NCBI GenBank assembly: GCA_964615195.1
Contig: CAZTNG010000001.1
Location: forward strand, 1 to 64,000
DNA: 64,000 bases
Direction of reading: 5' to 3'
DNA from: HGM20899 sp964615195
Lineage (GTDB): Bacteria; Pseudomonadota; Gammaproteobacteria; Enterobacterales; Succinivibrionaceae
The stretch's first letter is position 1. The number at the start of each line of letters is the position of its first letter. Both the position numbers and the translations under genes were made by a program. Under the pieces are notes generated by a model. The model was not told where the DNA came from. It saw nothing but the letters and a program-made list of their open reading frames with translations, and searched no databases. Below are positions 36,213 through 45,804 of this stretch, in pieces.

Positions 36213-37100
36213 ATGAATTTGAAAGACACTTTGGTTTTAAGTCAAGAACGTGTTAATAACTGCTTGAAAAGTTATTTAGATGCTATGCCAAATGTTGCAC
36301 CTAAACTAAAAGAAGCAATGTCATATGGTGTGTTACTTGGTGGTAAAAGGGTACGTCCTTTTTTAGTTTATTCTGTGGCCGAGGCTTTAGGTGCTGATTT
36401 ATCTATAGCTGATGCACCAGCATCTGCAATAGAATGTGTACACGCTTACTCGCTTATCCATGATGATTTGCCTGCAATGGATAATGATGAATTACGTAGG
36501 GGTAAGCCTACTGTGCACATAGCTTTCGGTGAAGCTACAGCTATATTAGCTGGTGATGCATTGCAAACAATGGCTTTTGAGATTTTATCAAATAAACAAT
36601 TTCCTCAAGAAATGCTTAAGAATCAAGTTGATATGTTAAAGGTTTTGTCAATTGGTTCTGGTTATCAAGGCATGTGTGGAGGTCAAGAGTTAGATTTAGA
36701 ATCTGAAGGTCTATTAGTATCGCAAGAGAATTTGGAAAAGGTGCATCGTCATAAGACAGGAGCATTAATTATAGCTGCTGTGGAACTAGGTATGTTGTGT
36801 ATTCCTTGTATTAACTCAGAATATAGTCAAGCATTAAGAGTTTATGCACAATCTATAGGTTTAGCTTTTCAAGTTTGGGATGATGTTTTAGATATCATTT
36901 CTGATACTGAAACTTTAGGAAAACCTCAAGGATCGGATGTTGAAGAAAACAAAAGTACATATCCTCGATTAATGGGACTCGATAGTGCTAAAAGCTATGC
37001 TGTAGAATTAGCGGAAAAAGCAATAAAAGCCGTAGAAATTATACCAAATAGTGAAATGCTGCAGGCTTTTGCTAAATATGTAGTTACAAGGGATCACTAA
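36213..37100 (+). CDS. ispA: Farnesyl diphosphate synthase
   Basis: Condenses IPP with DMAPP/GPP to farnesyl diphosphate, precursor of undecaprenyl phosphate and quinones. The first Asp-rich motif is HDDLPAMD and the second is WDDVLD, with GGKRVRP for IPP binding. The ATG at 36213 is preferred, because the ATG at 36201 sits directly on the AAGG ribosome-binding site; the difference is four residues. About 295 residues, normal. It sits between xseB and dxs. Confidence 0.95.
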   Translation: MNLKDTLVLSQERVNNCLKSYLDAMPNVAPKLKEAMSYGVLLGGKRVRPFLVYSVAEALGADLSIADAPASAIECVHAYSLIHDDLPAMDNDELRRGKPTVHIAFGEATAILAGDALQTMAFEILSNKQFPQEMLKNQVDMLKVLSIGSGYQGMCGGQELDLESEGLLVSQENLEKVHRHKTGALIIAAVELGMLCIPCINSEYSQALRVYAQSIGLAFQVWDDVLDIISDTETLGKPQGSDVEENKSTYPRLMGLDSAKSYAVELAEKAIKAVEIIPNSEMLQAFAKYVVTRDH

Positions 37101-37105
37101 TTTTC

Positions 37106-38962
37106 ATGAGTGAAGTTTACAAAATTTTAGATACAATTAATGATCCATCAGATTTGCGTAAGTTACCAATAGAAGAATTAAAACCTCTAGCGGAAGAATT
37201 ACGTAAATTTTTAATAAAGTCTGTAAGCGAAACTAGCGGTCATTTAGCTTCAGGGTTAGGTGTTGTTGAACTTACAATTGCTTTACATTACATCTATGAT
37301 ACTCCAAATGATAAATTAATATGGGATGTGGGTCATCAAGCTTACCCACATAAAATTCTGACAGGTAGAAGAGAAAAAATGTCTTCTATACGTCAAAAAG
37401 GTGGTTTACATCCATTTTTGTGGAGAGATGAAAGTCCATATGATGTTTTTTCCACAGGACATGCTAGTACATCAATAAGTGAAGCTTTAGGAATCGCTAT
37501 AGCTAACAGAATAATTGGTAATAATAGTAAAGTTGTTGCAGTTATTGGAGATGGTGCATTAACTGGTGGTGTAGCATTTGAAGCTTTAAATCATGCAGGA
37601 GATTTAGGTGAAGATATGCTCATTATTCTTAATGATAATGAAATGAGTATATCTGAAAGTGTTGGAGGTTTAGCTAAACACTTAGCCAAATGGTTGAGTA
37701 GTCCATATTATGCAAAAATTATAAAAAGTGGGAAAGATGTGTTACAAAATCTTCCTTTACTAAAGGATTTTGCATTAAAAGCACAAGAACATATTAAAGG
37801 CATGGTAGTCCCAGGAACGTTGTTTGAGGAATTTGGGTTTAATTATGTTGGACCAATTAATGGTAATGACATAAAAACTCTAGTTTCCGTTTTACGTAAC
37901 ATGAGAGATTTAAAAGGTCCTCAAATTTTGCATATAGCTACTAAAAAGGGGAAAGGTTATTTACCAGCAGAAGAAAACCCTACTATGTATCATGGCGTTC
38001 CTAAATTTGATCCTCCTACCGGTGTTTCTCAATCTGAAAAGCATGGTTTGTTAACTTTTTCTGATGTTTTTGGAAAATGGTTAATGTATACGGCACAAAA
38101 AGACAAAAAGCTTGTTGCTATAACTCCTGCAATGTGTCAAGGTTCAGGAATGTCTGAATTTGCCAACGAATACCCAAAAAGATTTTTTGATGTAGCTATT
38201 GCTGAGCAACATGCTGTTTTGTTAGCTAGTGGGTTGTCTGTGGGTGGTTTGCATCCTATTGTTTGTGTTTATTCAACGTTTTTGCAAAGAGCATATGATC
38301 AACTTATTCATGACATTGCAATTCAAAATCTTCCTGTAGTTGTTGCTATTGATAGAGCAGGAATAGTAGGACCTGATGGACCTACACATCAAGGTGTATT
38401 TGATATTGGGTTTATTAGATCTATACCAAACATGTCATTACTAGCACCTAGTAGTTTGTGTGATATGTGGAAAATGTTAAATTCAGCCATTTCTTACAAT
38501 AAGCCAATAGCAATTCGCTATCCAAGAGGTTGTTCTGTTGATACTGATTTAGTTATGGATAATTCCACAATTGAAATAGGTAAAGGCAGTGTATTAATAA
38601 CAGGATCCCAAATATGTGTTATGGGATGGGGTCCTTTAATAATGGATGTGTATCATACTTTTACTAGAGAAAATATTAATTTTACTGTTGTGGATATGAG
38701 AACAATAAAACCAATTGATAAAGATTTAATTATTGAAATGGCGAAGAATCATTCCCATATTATTACTCTTGAGGATGGAATGATAGCTGGTGGTATCGGC
38801 GAAGAGGTTGCTAATATAGTACAAGTTTTGAGTACTAATTGTAGAGTTCATTGCGTAGGTATTTCTGATGAATTTGTAGAACAAGGAACAGCCAATGAAA
38901 TTTATCAATTATATGGTATGGATGCAAAATCAATTTTAGCTAAAGCAAAGTCTTTAGTTTAA
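37106..38962 (+). CDS. dxs: 1-deoxy-D-xylulose-5-phosphate synthase
   Basis: Thiamine-diphosphate enzyme making DXP from pyruvate and glyceraldehyde 3-phosphate, the first step of the MEP isoprenoid pathway. Motifs: WDVGHQAYPHK, TPP-binding IGDGALTGG ending in LNDN, and the Glu in VAIAEQHAV. Length 618 is normal. It follows ispA by 5 bases. The next pathway enzyme, dxr, is in the same window at 57.3 kb. Confidence 0.97.
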   Translation: MSEVYKILDTINDPSDLRKLPIEELKPLAEELRKFLIKSVSETSGHLASGLGVVELTIALHYIYDTPNDKLIWDVGHQAYPHKILTGRREKMSSIRQKGGLHPFLWRDESPYDVFSTGHASTSISEALGIAIANRIIGNNSKVVAVIGDGALTGGVAFEALNHAGDLGEDMLIILNDNEMSISESVGGLAKHLAKWLSSPYYAKIIKSGKDVLQNLPLLKDFALKAQEHIKGMVVPGTLFEEFGFNYVGPINGNDIKTLVSVLRNMRDLKGPQILHIATKKGKGYLPAEENPTMYHGVPKFDPPTGVSQSEKHGLLTFSDVFGKWLMYTAQKDKKLVAITPAMCQGSGMSEFANEYPKRFFDVAIAEQHAVLLASGLSVGGLHPIVCVYSTFLQRAYDQLIHDIAIQNLPVVVAIDRAGIVGPDGPTHQGVFDIGFIRSIPNMSLLAPSSLCDMWKMLNSAISYNKPIAIRYPRGCSVDTDLVMDNSTIEIGKGSVLITGSQICVMGWGPLIMDVYHTFTRENINFTVVDMRTIKPIDKDLIIEMAKNHSHIITLEDGMIAGGIGEEVANIVQVLSTNCRVHCVGISDEFVEQGTANEIYQLYGMDAKSILAKAKSLV

Positions 38963-39001
38963 TATTACATAATGTTTAATTTTTTGTTAGAGGATATAAA
39001 A

Positions 39002-39490
39002 ATGCCATCTTTTGATATCGTGTCAGAATTACAGATGAATGAAGTACAAAATGCAGTAGATAATGCAAATCGTGAAGTATCTTGTAGATTTGACTTTAAA
39101 GGTATTGATGCAAGCTTTAGTTTTACAGAAAAAGATAAAGAGATTAAACTAGGCGCGGATGCAGATTTTCAAATTCGTCAAATGAATGATATTCTACGTG
39201 ATAAGATGTCTAAAAGAGATATCGATCCATCATCATTAGATTTTCAAGAGCCTGAACAATCTGGTAAAAGATTTAATGAAGTAGTTAAACTAAAGAGTGG
39301 ATTAGACCAAGCAATGGCCAAAAAAGTTGTAAAAACCATAAAGGATTCAAAACTTAAGGTTACAACTCAAATTCAAGGTGAAATGGTACGAGTTACGGGT
39401 AAAAAGCGAGATGACTTGCAGTTAGTAATTGATTTAATAAGAAAGAGTAATTTAGGTCAGCCTTTCCAATTTAATAATTTTAGAGACTAA
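39002..39490 (+). CDS. yajQ: UPF0234 nucleotide-binding protein YajQ
   Basis: Small nucleotide-binding protein; in some species a c-di-GMP-responsive effector. MPSFDIVSELQMNEVQNAV and the C-terminal LGQPFQFNNFRD match E. coli YajQ closely. The ATG at 39002 has GAGGA seven bases upstream, so the longer frame from 38972 is rejected. 162 residues. Confidence 0.95.
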   Translation: MPSFDIVSELQMNEVQNAVDNANREVSCRFDFKGIDASFSFTEKDKEIKLGADADFQIRQMNDILRDKMSKRDIDPSSLDFQEPEQSGKRFNEVVKLKSGLDQAMAKKVVKTIKDSKLKVTTQIQGEMVRVTGKKRDDLQLVIDLIRKSNLGQPFQFNNFRD

Positions 39491-39506
39491 TATTAAGAAG
39501 GTTCAC

Positions 39507-40880
39507 ATGGCAGGTTTGGCTCAAGAAAATTCTACTAGAATTTCCAATACTTCCGTATGGGCAAGAATTTTTTCAAAAAGAATGCTCATATGTACAGTTT
39601 TGGGGTTTAGTTCAGGTCTGCCGTTATACCTTCTCGTAAATTTGGTTTCTGCTTGGTTAAGAGATTCTAATGTAGATTTAAAGTCCATTGGTTTATTTTC
39701 TTTGGTTTCTGTACCATATGTGTGGAAATTTATTTGGTCTCCATTATTAGATCGATACAATATTTTAAGATGGGGACGAAGAAAGAGTTGGATGATTGTA
39801 ACGCAGGTTGCGTTATTGTTTCTTATAGCTTCTATCGGTTTTTTTAGCCCCTCTGATAATCTTAAAATCATAGTAGTTTTATGTGTTGGGGTTGCCCTTT
39901 TTTCAGCTACTCAAGATATTGCTTTAGATGCATATAGGCGTGAAATTTTAGAAGATTCTGAACTTGGTTTAGGTAATTCAATATTTGTTAATGCTTATCG
40001 AGTATCTGGAATGATACCAGGAGGCTTGTCGCTAATCCTTAGTGAATACATGTCGTGGAATATTGTTTTTATAGTAACAGCATTGTTTATGTTACCAGGA
40101 ATAATTGCATCAATAATAATCAAAGAGCCTGATAATTGCCTTGTGCCGAGAACACTATTTGCCTCAGTAGTAGAACCATTTAAGGAACTTTTATCACGAA
40201 AGAAGTTGTTAGGTGTAATAGGTATAGTTTGCTTTATATTTTTATATAAATTTGGCGATAGTATGGCAACTGCTTTGGCAACACCTTTTTATTTAGATAT
40301 GGGATACAGTAAGAGTGAGATAGGCATTGTTAATAAGAGTATTGGCTTGTGGACAATGGTTATTGGAGGAATTGTTGGTGGCATATGGATGCTAAAAATA
40401 GGCATTAATAAGGCTTTGTGGATTTTTGGTGTTGGGCAAATAGTCACTATTTTGGGCTTCGTTTTAATAGCACATGTTTGGCAAAATCCAGAATTTGTGA
40501 ATAATATATGTCTAAATATATCAAATTTAATTAATGTTATAACTAATGATAATTATTTAGTTGTGGATAATTCTTTTGAGTTCCCTAATGTGCCATTATT
40601 ATCTTTTGTTGTAGGAGCTGAATGCCTAGGTGCTGGATTAGGTACAGCTTGTTTCTTAGCATATATGTGCCGTGAAACAAACACTGCCTATGTTGCCACA
40701 CAATTGGCTTTATTTACAGCTTTAGCTGCTATACCTCGTACCGTATGTAATGCCACAACAGGTTATATTATTGAAGCGGTAGGTTGGGAAAATTTTTTCA
40801 TTATATGCTACGCATTAGCTATACCAGGTATGTTAATGCTATTGTGGGTGGCTCCATTTAACAAGTCAGATCCGAGTTAA
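39507..40880 (+). CDS. ampG: AmpG-type muropeptide permease (MFS)
   Basis: Major-facilitator permease importing anhydromuropeptides for cell-wall recycling. The N-terminal signature GFSSGLPLYLLVNLVSAWLRD and PYVWKFIWSPLLDR are typical of AmpG. About 12 membrane segments are visible in 457 residues. A variable loop with many Asn/Ile lies near residues 330-360, between late helices. It starts 16 bases after yajQ. The specific substrate is inferred from family membership. Confidence 0.9.
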   Translation: MAGLAQENSTRISNTSVWARIFSKRMLICTVLGFSSGLPLYLLVNLVSAWLRDSNVDLKSIGLFSLVSVPYVWKFIWSPLLDRYNILRWGRRKSWMIVTQVALLFLIASIGFFSPSDNLKIIVVLCVGVALFSATQDIALDAYRREILEDSELGLGNSIFVNAYRVSGMIPGGLSLILSEYMSWNIVFIVTALFMLPGIIASIIIKEPDNCLVPRTLFASVVEPFKELLSRKKLLGVIGIVCFIFLYKFGDSMATALATPFYLDMGYSKSEIGIVNKSIGLWTMVIGGIVGGIWMLKIGINKALWIFGVGQIVTILGFVLIAHVWQNPEFVNNICLNISNLINVITNDNYLVVDNSFEFPNVPLLSFVVGAECLGAGLGTACFLAYMCRETNTAYVATQLALFTALAAIPRTVCNATTGYIIEAVGWENFFIICYALAIPGMLMLLWVAPFNKSDPS

Positions 40881-41145
40881 AATTTTACAAAAAATTAACG
40901 GTGTTGCACCATAATGATCTTATATTTTGTAAAGTTGCTAAGCTTTATTACAAAAGCAAGTCACGACATATTTTTTTTGAGAGAGTTCACTTTCAAACTA
41001 ACAAAAATATTCACTTGTGTGCTAAACTAGCATGCAAATCCGAAAATTGTTTATATAAATAACATTATATAGCAATCAAGGTTAATTTTGGGTGTGTCTT
41101 AAAGACATTATTTGCTTTCTGTGCAATTTATTCTCTGGAAAAACC
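40881..41145. other. Intergenic region before nqrA
   Basis: About 265 bases without a gene. An imperfect palindrome, TTTTGTAA (40925-40932) with TTACAAAA (40948-40955), is present. The nqr promoter is presumably here, but AT-rich boxes are too many to choose one. No terminator for ampG is evident. Confidence 0.5.
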
Positions 41146-42492
41146 ATGATAAATATCAAGAAAGGATTAGATCTCCCTATTAGCGGTAAGCCAGAAATGG
41201 TTCTTAATAACGGAAACACTGTTAAACATGTTGCCGTTTTAGGATCTGATTTCCCTGGTTTAAGACCTTCAATGCTTGTTGAAGTAGATGATGTGGTTGA
41301 TAAGGGTCAGGTACTTTTTACTGATAAAAAGAATCCTGGCGTTCAATACACAGCTCCTATTGCTGGCAAGATTGTTGCTATAAACCGTGGCGCAAAAAGG
41401 GCGTTCCAATCTCTCGTTATTGAAAAAGATCCTACAATTGTAGGCAGTAAAAAATTCAAGGCTTATCCGTCTAATGACTTAACAAGCTTAGGTCGTGAAG
41501 ACGTGCAGCAACAGCTAGTAGACTCTGGTGCATGGGTTTCATTTAGAACTCGTCCATTCAGCAAGACTCCTGCTGTAAATACAGTTCCTGAGCACATATT
41601 TGTGACAGCAATGGATACTAACCCTTTAGCAGGTGATCCAACTGTAACAATTTCAGCTCATGAAAAAGATTTTCGTGATGGTTTAGAAATTTTAACCACG
41701 CTTACAGATGGTTTTGTATATGTTTGTAAGGGTGAAGCTTCTTTACCTGTATGTAAATCTCCAAAAGTTAAAGAAGAAGTTTTTGTGGGTAAACATCCAG
41801 CAGGTCTTGCTGGTACTCACATTCACTTTATTCATCGTGCATCCGAAAACCATGTAATGTGGTCTATTGGCTATCAAGATGTAATTGCTATTGGCTATTT
41901 ATTCAGAACTGGTGAGATTTACAATGAACGTGTAGTTAGTATTGCAGGTCCAAATGTACGCGAACCACGTTTAGTAAGAACTGTACAAGGTGCTTGCGTT
42001 TCTGAATTAGTGGCAAATGAATTGATCGGTGATAATTATCGTGTGATAGCAGGTTCTGTATTGAACGGAAACCAGGCTGTAGACGCATATGATTATTTAG
42101 GAAGATTTCACTTGCAGGTAAGTGTTATCCCAGAAGGTAACCAACAAGAATTTTTAGGTTGGATTGCTCCTGGTGCAAAGAAGCATTCTATTACTAGAAG
42201 TTACTTAAGTAGTATTTTCCCACCTAGAAAGTATGAATTTAATACTGCTGTAAATGGTGGTTCTCGTGCAATGGTTCCTATTGGAAACTTTGAACGTGTA
42301 ATGCCTTTAGACATAATTCCAACAATGCTTTTGCGTTCTATTGAAATCGGTGATACTGATGCGGCAAAGCTTTTAGGCTGTATGGAATTAGACGAAGAAG
42401 ATTTAGCATTATGTACTTACGTTTGCCCTGGCAAAACAGAGTATGGTCGTCTACTTCGTAAATGTCTCACCAAGATTGAAGTGGAGGGTTAA
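41146..42492 (+). CDS. nqrA: Na+-translocating NADH:quinone reductase subunit A
   Basis: Peripheral subunit A of the sodium-pumping NQR complex, with quinone-site function. MINIKKGLDLPISGKP matches the family N-terminus, so the ATG at 41146 is chosen over a frame start at 41092. RnfC-like motifs and a long conserved core are present. 448 residues, as usual. First gene of nqrABCDEF. Confidence 0.96.
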   Translation: MINIKKGLDLPISGKPEMVLNNGNTVKHVAVLGSDFPGLRPSMLVEVDDVVDKGQVLFTDKKNPGVQYTAPIAGKIVAINRGAKRAFQSLVIEKDPTIVGSKKFKAYPSNDLTSLGREDVQQQLVDSGAWVSFRTRPFSKTPAVNTVPEHIFVTAMDTNPLAGDPTVTISAHEKDFRDGLEILTTLTDGFVYVCKGEASLPVCKSPKVKEEVFVGKHPAGLAGTHIHFIHRASENHVMWSIGYQDVIAIGYLFRTGEIYNERVVSIAGPNVREPRLVRTVQGACVSELVANELIGDNYRVIAGSVLNGNQAVDAYDYLGRFHLQVSVIPEGNQQEFLGWIAPGAKKHSITRSYLSSIFPPRKYEFNTAVNGGSRAMVPIGNFERVMPLDIIPTMLLRSIEIGDTDAAKLLGCMELDEEDLALCTYVCPGKTEYGRLLRKCLTKIEVEG

Positions 42493-42495
42493 AAA

Positions 42496-43749
42496 GTGCT
42501 TCTTAAGTTATTTAAAGCAGTTGAACCTTTATTCAAGAAGGGCGGTAAACTAGAACGTTTATTTCCTTTATATGAAGGAACTGAAACATTATTTTACACA
42601 TCAGGTGTAGTGACTCGTAATACGACAACACATGTAAGAGATAATATTGACCTAAAGCGTCTTATGATGATGGTCTTCTTAGCAGTGTTTCCATGTATGT
42701 TTTGGGGTTGGTACAATGTTGGTAACCAAACAATTAATGCTATTAGTGCGTTAGAAAATGGTCCTGAAATAGTGGGTACTACATACTCATTGTTTAGTAG
42801 CTATTATCATTATGCAATTGTGCAGTTGTTTGGTGGTACTCTCGGAGCAGAAGCTGGCTTATATAGTAAGATGCTTATTGGAGCAGTTTACTTTATTCCA
42901 ATTTATGCTGTAGTTTTTGCTGTGGGTGCATTTTGGGAAGTTCTATTCTGTATCGTACGTAAGCACGAAGTAAATGAAGGTTTCTTTGTTACTTCTATTT
43001 TATTTGCGTTAATAGTTCCTCCAACAATTCCACTTTGGCAGGCTGCATTAGGCATTTCTTTTGGCGTGTTAATCGGTAAAGAAGTATTTGGCGGTACCGG
43101 TAGAAACTTTATGAACCCAGCTTTGGTTGGTCGTGCATTCTTGTTTTTTGCATATCCAGCTCAGATTTCTGGTGATAAAGTTTGGGTACCTGTAGATGGT
43201 TTCTCTGGTGCTACACCATTAAGCCAGTTCGCGCAAAGTGGCAATTTTAATGGCTTGTCATGGACTGATGCCTTCCTTGGTAATTTACCAGGTTGTATTG
43301 GTGAAGGTTCTACTATAGCAATATTAGTTGGTGGCCTTGCATTAATATTTATGGGAATTGCTTCTTGGCGTGTGGTTATAGGTGGTATAGTTGGCTTAGT
43401 TGCTATGTCCTTTATATTTAATGCAATAGGTTCTGAGACAAACAACATGTTTGCTTTATCTCCTGTATGGCATTTAGTATTAGGTGGATTTGCCTTCGGT
43501 ATTTTCTTTATGGCTACTGATCCAGTTTCTTCTGCGTTTAGTAATAGTGGTAAATTAGCTTATGGTTTATTAATCGGTGTTATGGTTGTATTAATCCGTG
43601 TAGTAAATCCTGCATACCCTGAAGGTGTAATGTTGGCTATTTTATTCGCAAACTGCTGGGCTCCACTTTTCGATTATATTGCAACACAACGCAATATTTC
43701 ACGTCGTCAAAAGATTGCAGCTCTCACAGCAGGGGAGGGCATTAAGTAA
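42496..43749 (+). CDS. nqrB: Na+-NQR subunit B
   Basis: Integral membrane subunit forming the sodium channel. The covalent FMN attachment motif is SGAT with Thr240 (Thr236 in V. cholerae). The riboflavin/quinone region includes GGTGRNFMNPALVGRAF. About ten membrane segments are present. The GTG start lies 3 bases after nqrA, with GGAGGG just upstream. It overlaps nqrC by one base. Confidence 0.96.
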   Translation: MLLKLFKAVEPLFKKGGKLERLFPLYEGTETLFYTSGVVTRNTTTHVRDNIDLKRLMMMVFLAVFPCMFWGWYNVGNQTINAISALENGPEIVGTTYSLFSSYYHYAIVQLFGGTLGAEAGLYSKMLIGAVYFIPIYAVVFAVGAFWEVLFCIVRKHEVNEGFFVTSILFALIVPPTIPLWQAALGISFGVLIGKEVFGGTGRNFMNPALVGRAFLFFAYPAQISGDKVWVPVDGFSGATPLSQFAQSGNFNGLSWTDAFLGNLPGCIGEGSTIAILVGGLALIFMGIASWRVVIGGIVGLVAMSFIFNAIGSETNNMFALSPVWHLVLGGFAFGIFFMATDPVSSAFSNSGKLAYGLLIGVMVVLIRVVNPAYPEGVMLAILFANCWAPLFDYIATQRNISRRQKIAALTAGEGIK

Positions 43750-44543
43750 TGGCTAAGCAAGATTCTACATTAAGAACCTTTATTGTTATTGGTGTATTGT
43801 GTTTGGTTTGTTCTTTGTTAGTTTGTGTATCTGTAGTTGCATTAAAAGATTTGCAGAGCAAAGCAATGAACGTAGACCGTGAAAAGAGCATTTTAGCGGC
43901 AGCTCAAATTGAGTTTACTGATAGTAATGTTTCACAAGTTTATGCTGATAATATCGAAGCAAGATTACTTGATTTAAATTCTGGTGATTTCGTATTAGAC
44001 CAAAATGAAATAAGTAAGATCGTAGGAACTGGTACAGTTGACGGTTATAACTTTGTTTCAGCTTCAAAGCTTGCTGAATCAAATATTTCTATTCCGGCTG
44101 ATAAAGATTTGGCTAAAATCAGGGTTCGTGCTAAGTATATGCCTGTATACTTAGTAAAGAGTGCTGGTGGTTATTCAAGTATCATTCTTCCATTCTATGG
44201 CCAAGGTTTGTGGTCAACAATGTATGGTTATCTTTCTGTTGCAACTGATGGTAATACCATTAGAGGCGTTAAATACTATAGCCATGGTGAAACACCTGGT
44301 TTAGGTGCAGAAATTGAAAATCCTGCATTTACTGCTACTTGGGTAAACAAGAAATTGTTTAATGAAGCAGGTGATGTTGCATTTAAAGTTACTAAAAAGG
44401 TTGAAAAACCTGAATATGAAATTGATGCATTATCTGGCGCAACCTTAACAAGTAATGGTGTTTCTACTTCTGTTGAATATTGGGCTAGCAGCAATGGCTA
44501 TGGTCCATTCCTTCAGAAAGTTAAAAAGGAAGGGGTTAAATAA
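43749..44543 (+). CDS. nqrC: Na+-NQR subunit C
   Basis: Single-pass subunit with a periplasmic FMN. One membrane segment (about 10-32) is followed by a soluble domain ending in the flavinylation motif SGAT, Thr232. Length 264. One-base overlaps on both sides with nqrB and nqrD indicate coupled translation. The ApbE flavin transferase needed to attach FMN is not adjacent. Confidence 0.96.
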   Translation: MAKQDSTLRTFIVIGVLCLVCSLLVCVSVVALKDLQSKAMNVDREKSILAAAQIEFTDSNVSQVYADNIEARLLDLNSGDFVLDQNEISKIVGTGTVDGYNFVSASKLAESNISIPADKDLAKIRVRAKYMPVYLVKSAGGYSSIILPFYGQGLWSTMYGYLSVATDGNTIRGVKYYSHGETPGLGAEIENPAFTATWVNKKLFNEAGDVAFKVTKKVEKPEYEIDALSGATLTSNGVSTSVEYWASSNGYGPFLQKVKKEGVK

Positions 44544-45199
44544 TGAGTGATTTACCATCTGCTAGAGAAGCTTTTACTAAACCATTATTACAAGATAATC
44601 CTGTAATGATTCAGGTGTTAGGTATATGTTCTTCATTAGCTGTAACCTCGAATATGAAAACTGCTTTGGTTATGAGTTTAGCTGTAACAGCTGTTGTTGC
44701 TTGCTCAAATCTTGTAATTTCATTAATTCGTAATATTATACCAAATAGTGTACGTATTATTGCTCAAATGACAGTTATTGCTTCCTTAGTAATCATTGTA
44801 GACCAGCTATTAAGAGCTTTCTCATATGATCTTTCTAAGCAGCTTTCTGTGTTTGTAGGCCTTATTATTACAAACTGTATTGTAATGGGACGTGCGGAGG
44901 CATTTGCAATGAAATATCCTCCTGCAGCTTCATTCTGTGATGGTTTGGGTAATGGTGTAGGTTATGGCATAATTCTTTGTGCTTTAGGTACAATTCGTGA
45001 AATCTTTGGTTCAGGTACTTGGTTCGGTTTAACAATTTTATCACCAGAAAAAAATGGTGGTTGGTATGTGCCTAATGGCATGATGTTAATGCCTCCATGT
45101 GCATTCTTCCTTATTGGTTTGATGATTTGGCTTACTAATCAGGTTTATAAAACTCAACAAAAGCCTGAATATGATACAAGCCGCGAGGATGCTTCATAA
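44543..45199 (+). CDS. nqrD: Na+-NQR subunit D
   Basis: Membrane subunit with six helices. Cys29 and Cys112 fall at the same positions as the V. cholerae residues that ligate the intramembrane iron centre together with NqrE. Length 218. Overlaps nqrC and nqrE by one base each. Confidence 0.96.
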   Translation: MSDLPSAREAFTKPLLQDNPVMIQVLGICSSLAVTSNMKTALVMSLAVTAVVACSNLVISLIRNIIPNSVRIIAQMTVIASLVIIVDQLLRAFSYDLSKQLSVFVGLIITNCIVMGRAEAFAMKYPPAASFCDGLGNGVGYGIILCALGTIREIFGSGTWFGLTILSPEKNGGWYVPNGMMLMPPCAFFLIGLMIWLTNQVYKTQQKPEYDTSREDAS

Positions 45200-45795
45200 T
45201 GGAACATTATATTAGTTTATTTATTAAGTCAGTTTTTATTGAAAACTTAGCACTTAGTTTCTTTCTTGGTATGTGCACATTTTTGGCGGTATCAAAGAAA
45301 GTTAAGACTGCGATTGGCTTAGGTATCGCTGTAGTAGTTGTTCAGACTATTGCTGTGCCAGCAAACAACATCGTTTTTACCTATGTTCTTAAGGCTAATG
45401 CTCTTAAGGAAGGTGTAGATTTATCATTCTTAGGCTTTATAACATATATAGGTGTTATAGCAGCTTTGGTTCAAATCCTTGAAATGTTCCTTGATAAGTT
45501 TGTTCCAAGTCTATATTCAGCCTTAGGTATATTCCTACCTCTTATTACAGTAAACTGTGCAATTTTTGGTGGTGTATCATTCATGGTTCAGCGTGAGTAC
45601 AATTTCTCTGAATCTGTGGTTTATGGTGTTGGATCTGGTTTGTCTTGGGCTATTGCTTTAGTTTTACTTGCGGCTATCCGTGAAAAATTGAAGTACGCTC
45701 ATTTGCCAGCTGGCTTGAATGGCTTAGGTATTGTTTTTATCACTGCTGGACTTATTGCATTAGGCTTTATGTCTTTCTCTGGTATTCAGTTGTAA
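45199..45795 (+). CDS. nqrE: Na+-NQR subunit E
   Basis: Membrane subunit with six helices, an inverted-topology partner of NqrD. Cys26 (LGMCTF) and Cys120 (TVNCAIF) match the conserved iron-ligating Cys residues exactly. Length 198. Confidence 0.96.
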   Translation: MEHYISLFIKSVFIENLALSFFLGMCTFLAVSKKVKTAIGLGIAVVVVQTIAVPANNIVFTYVLKANALKEGVDLSFLGFITYIGVIAALVQILEMFLDKFVPSLYSALGIFLPLITVNCAIFGGVSFMVQREYNFSESVVYGVGSGLSWAIALVLLAAIREKLKYAHLPAGLNGLGIVFITAGLIALGFMSFSGIQL

Positions 45796-45804
45796 GGTGT
45801 GTCC

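Noticed and set aside
39521..39871. Antisense 116-codon open frame inside ampG
   Set aside because: It lies entirely over a well-supported gene, has no known motif, and is explained by codon bias.
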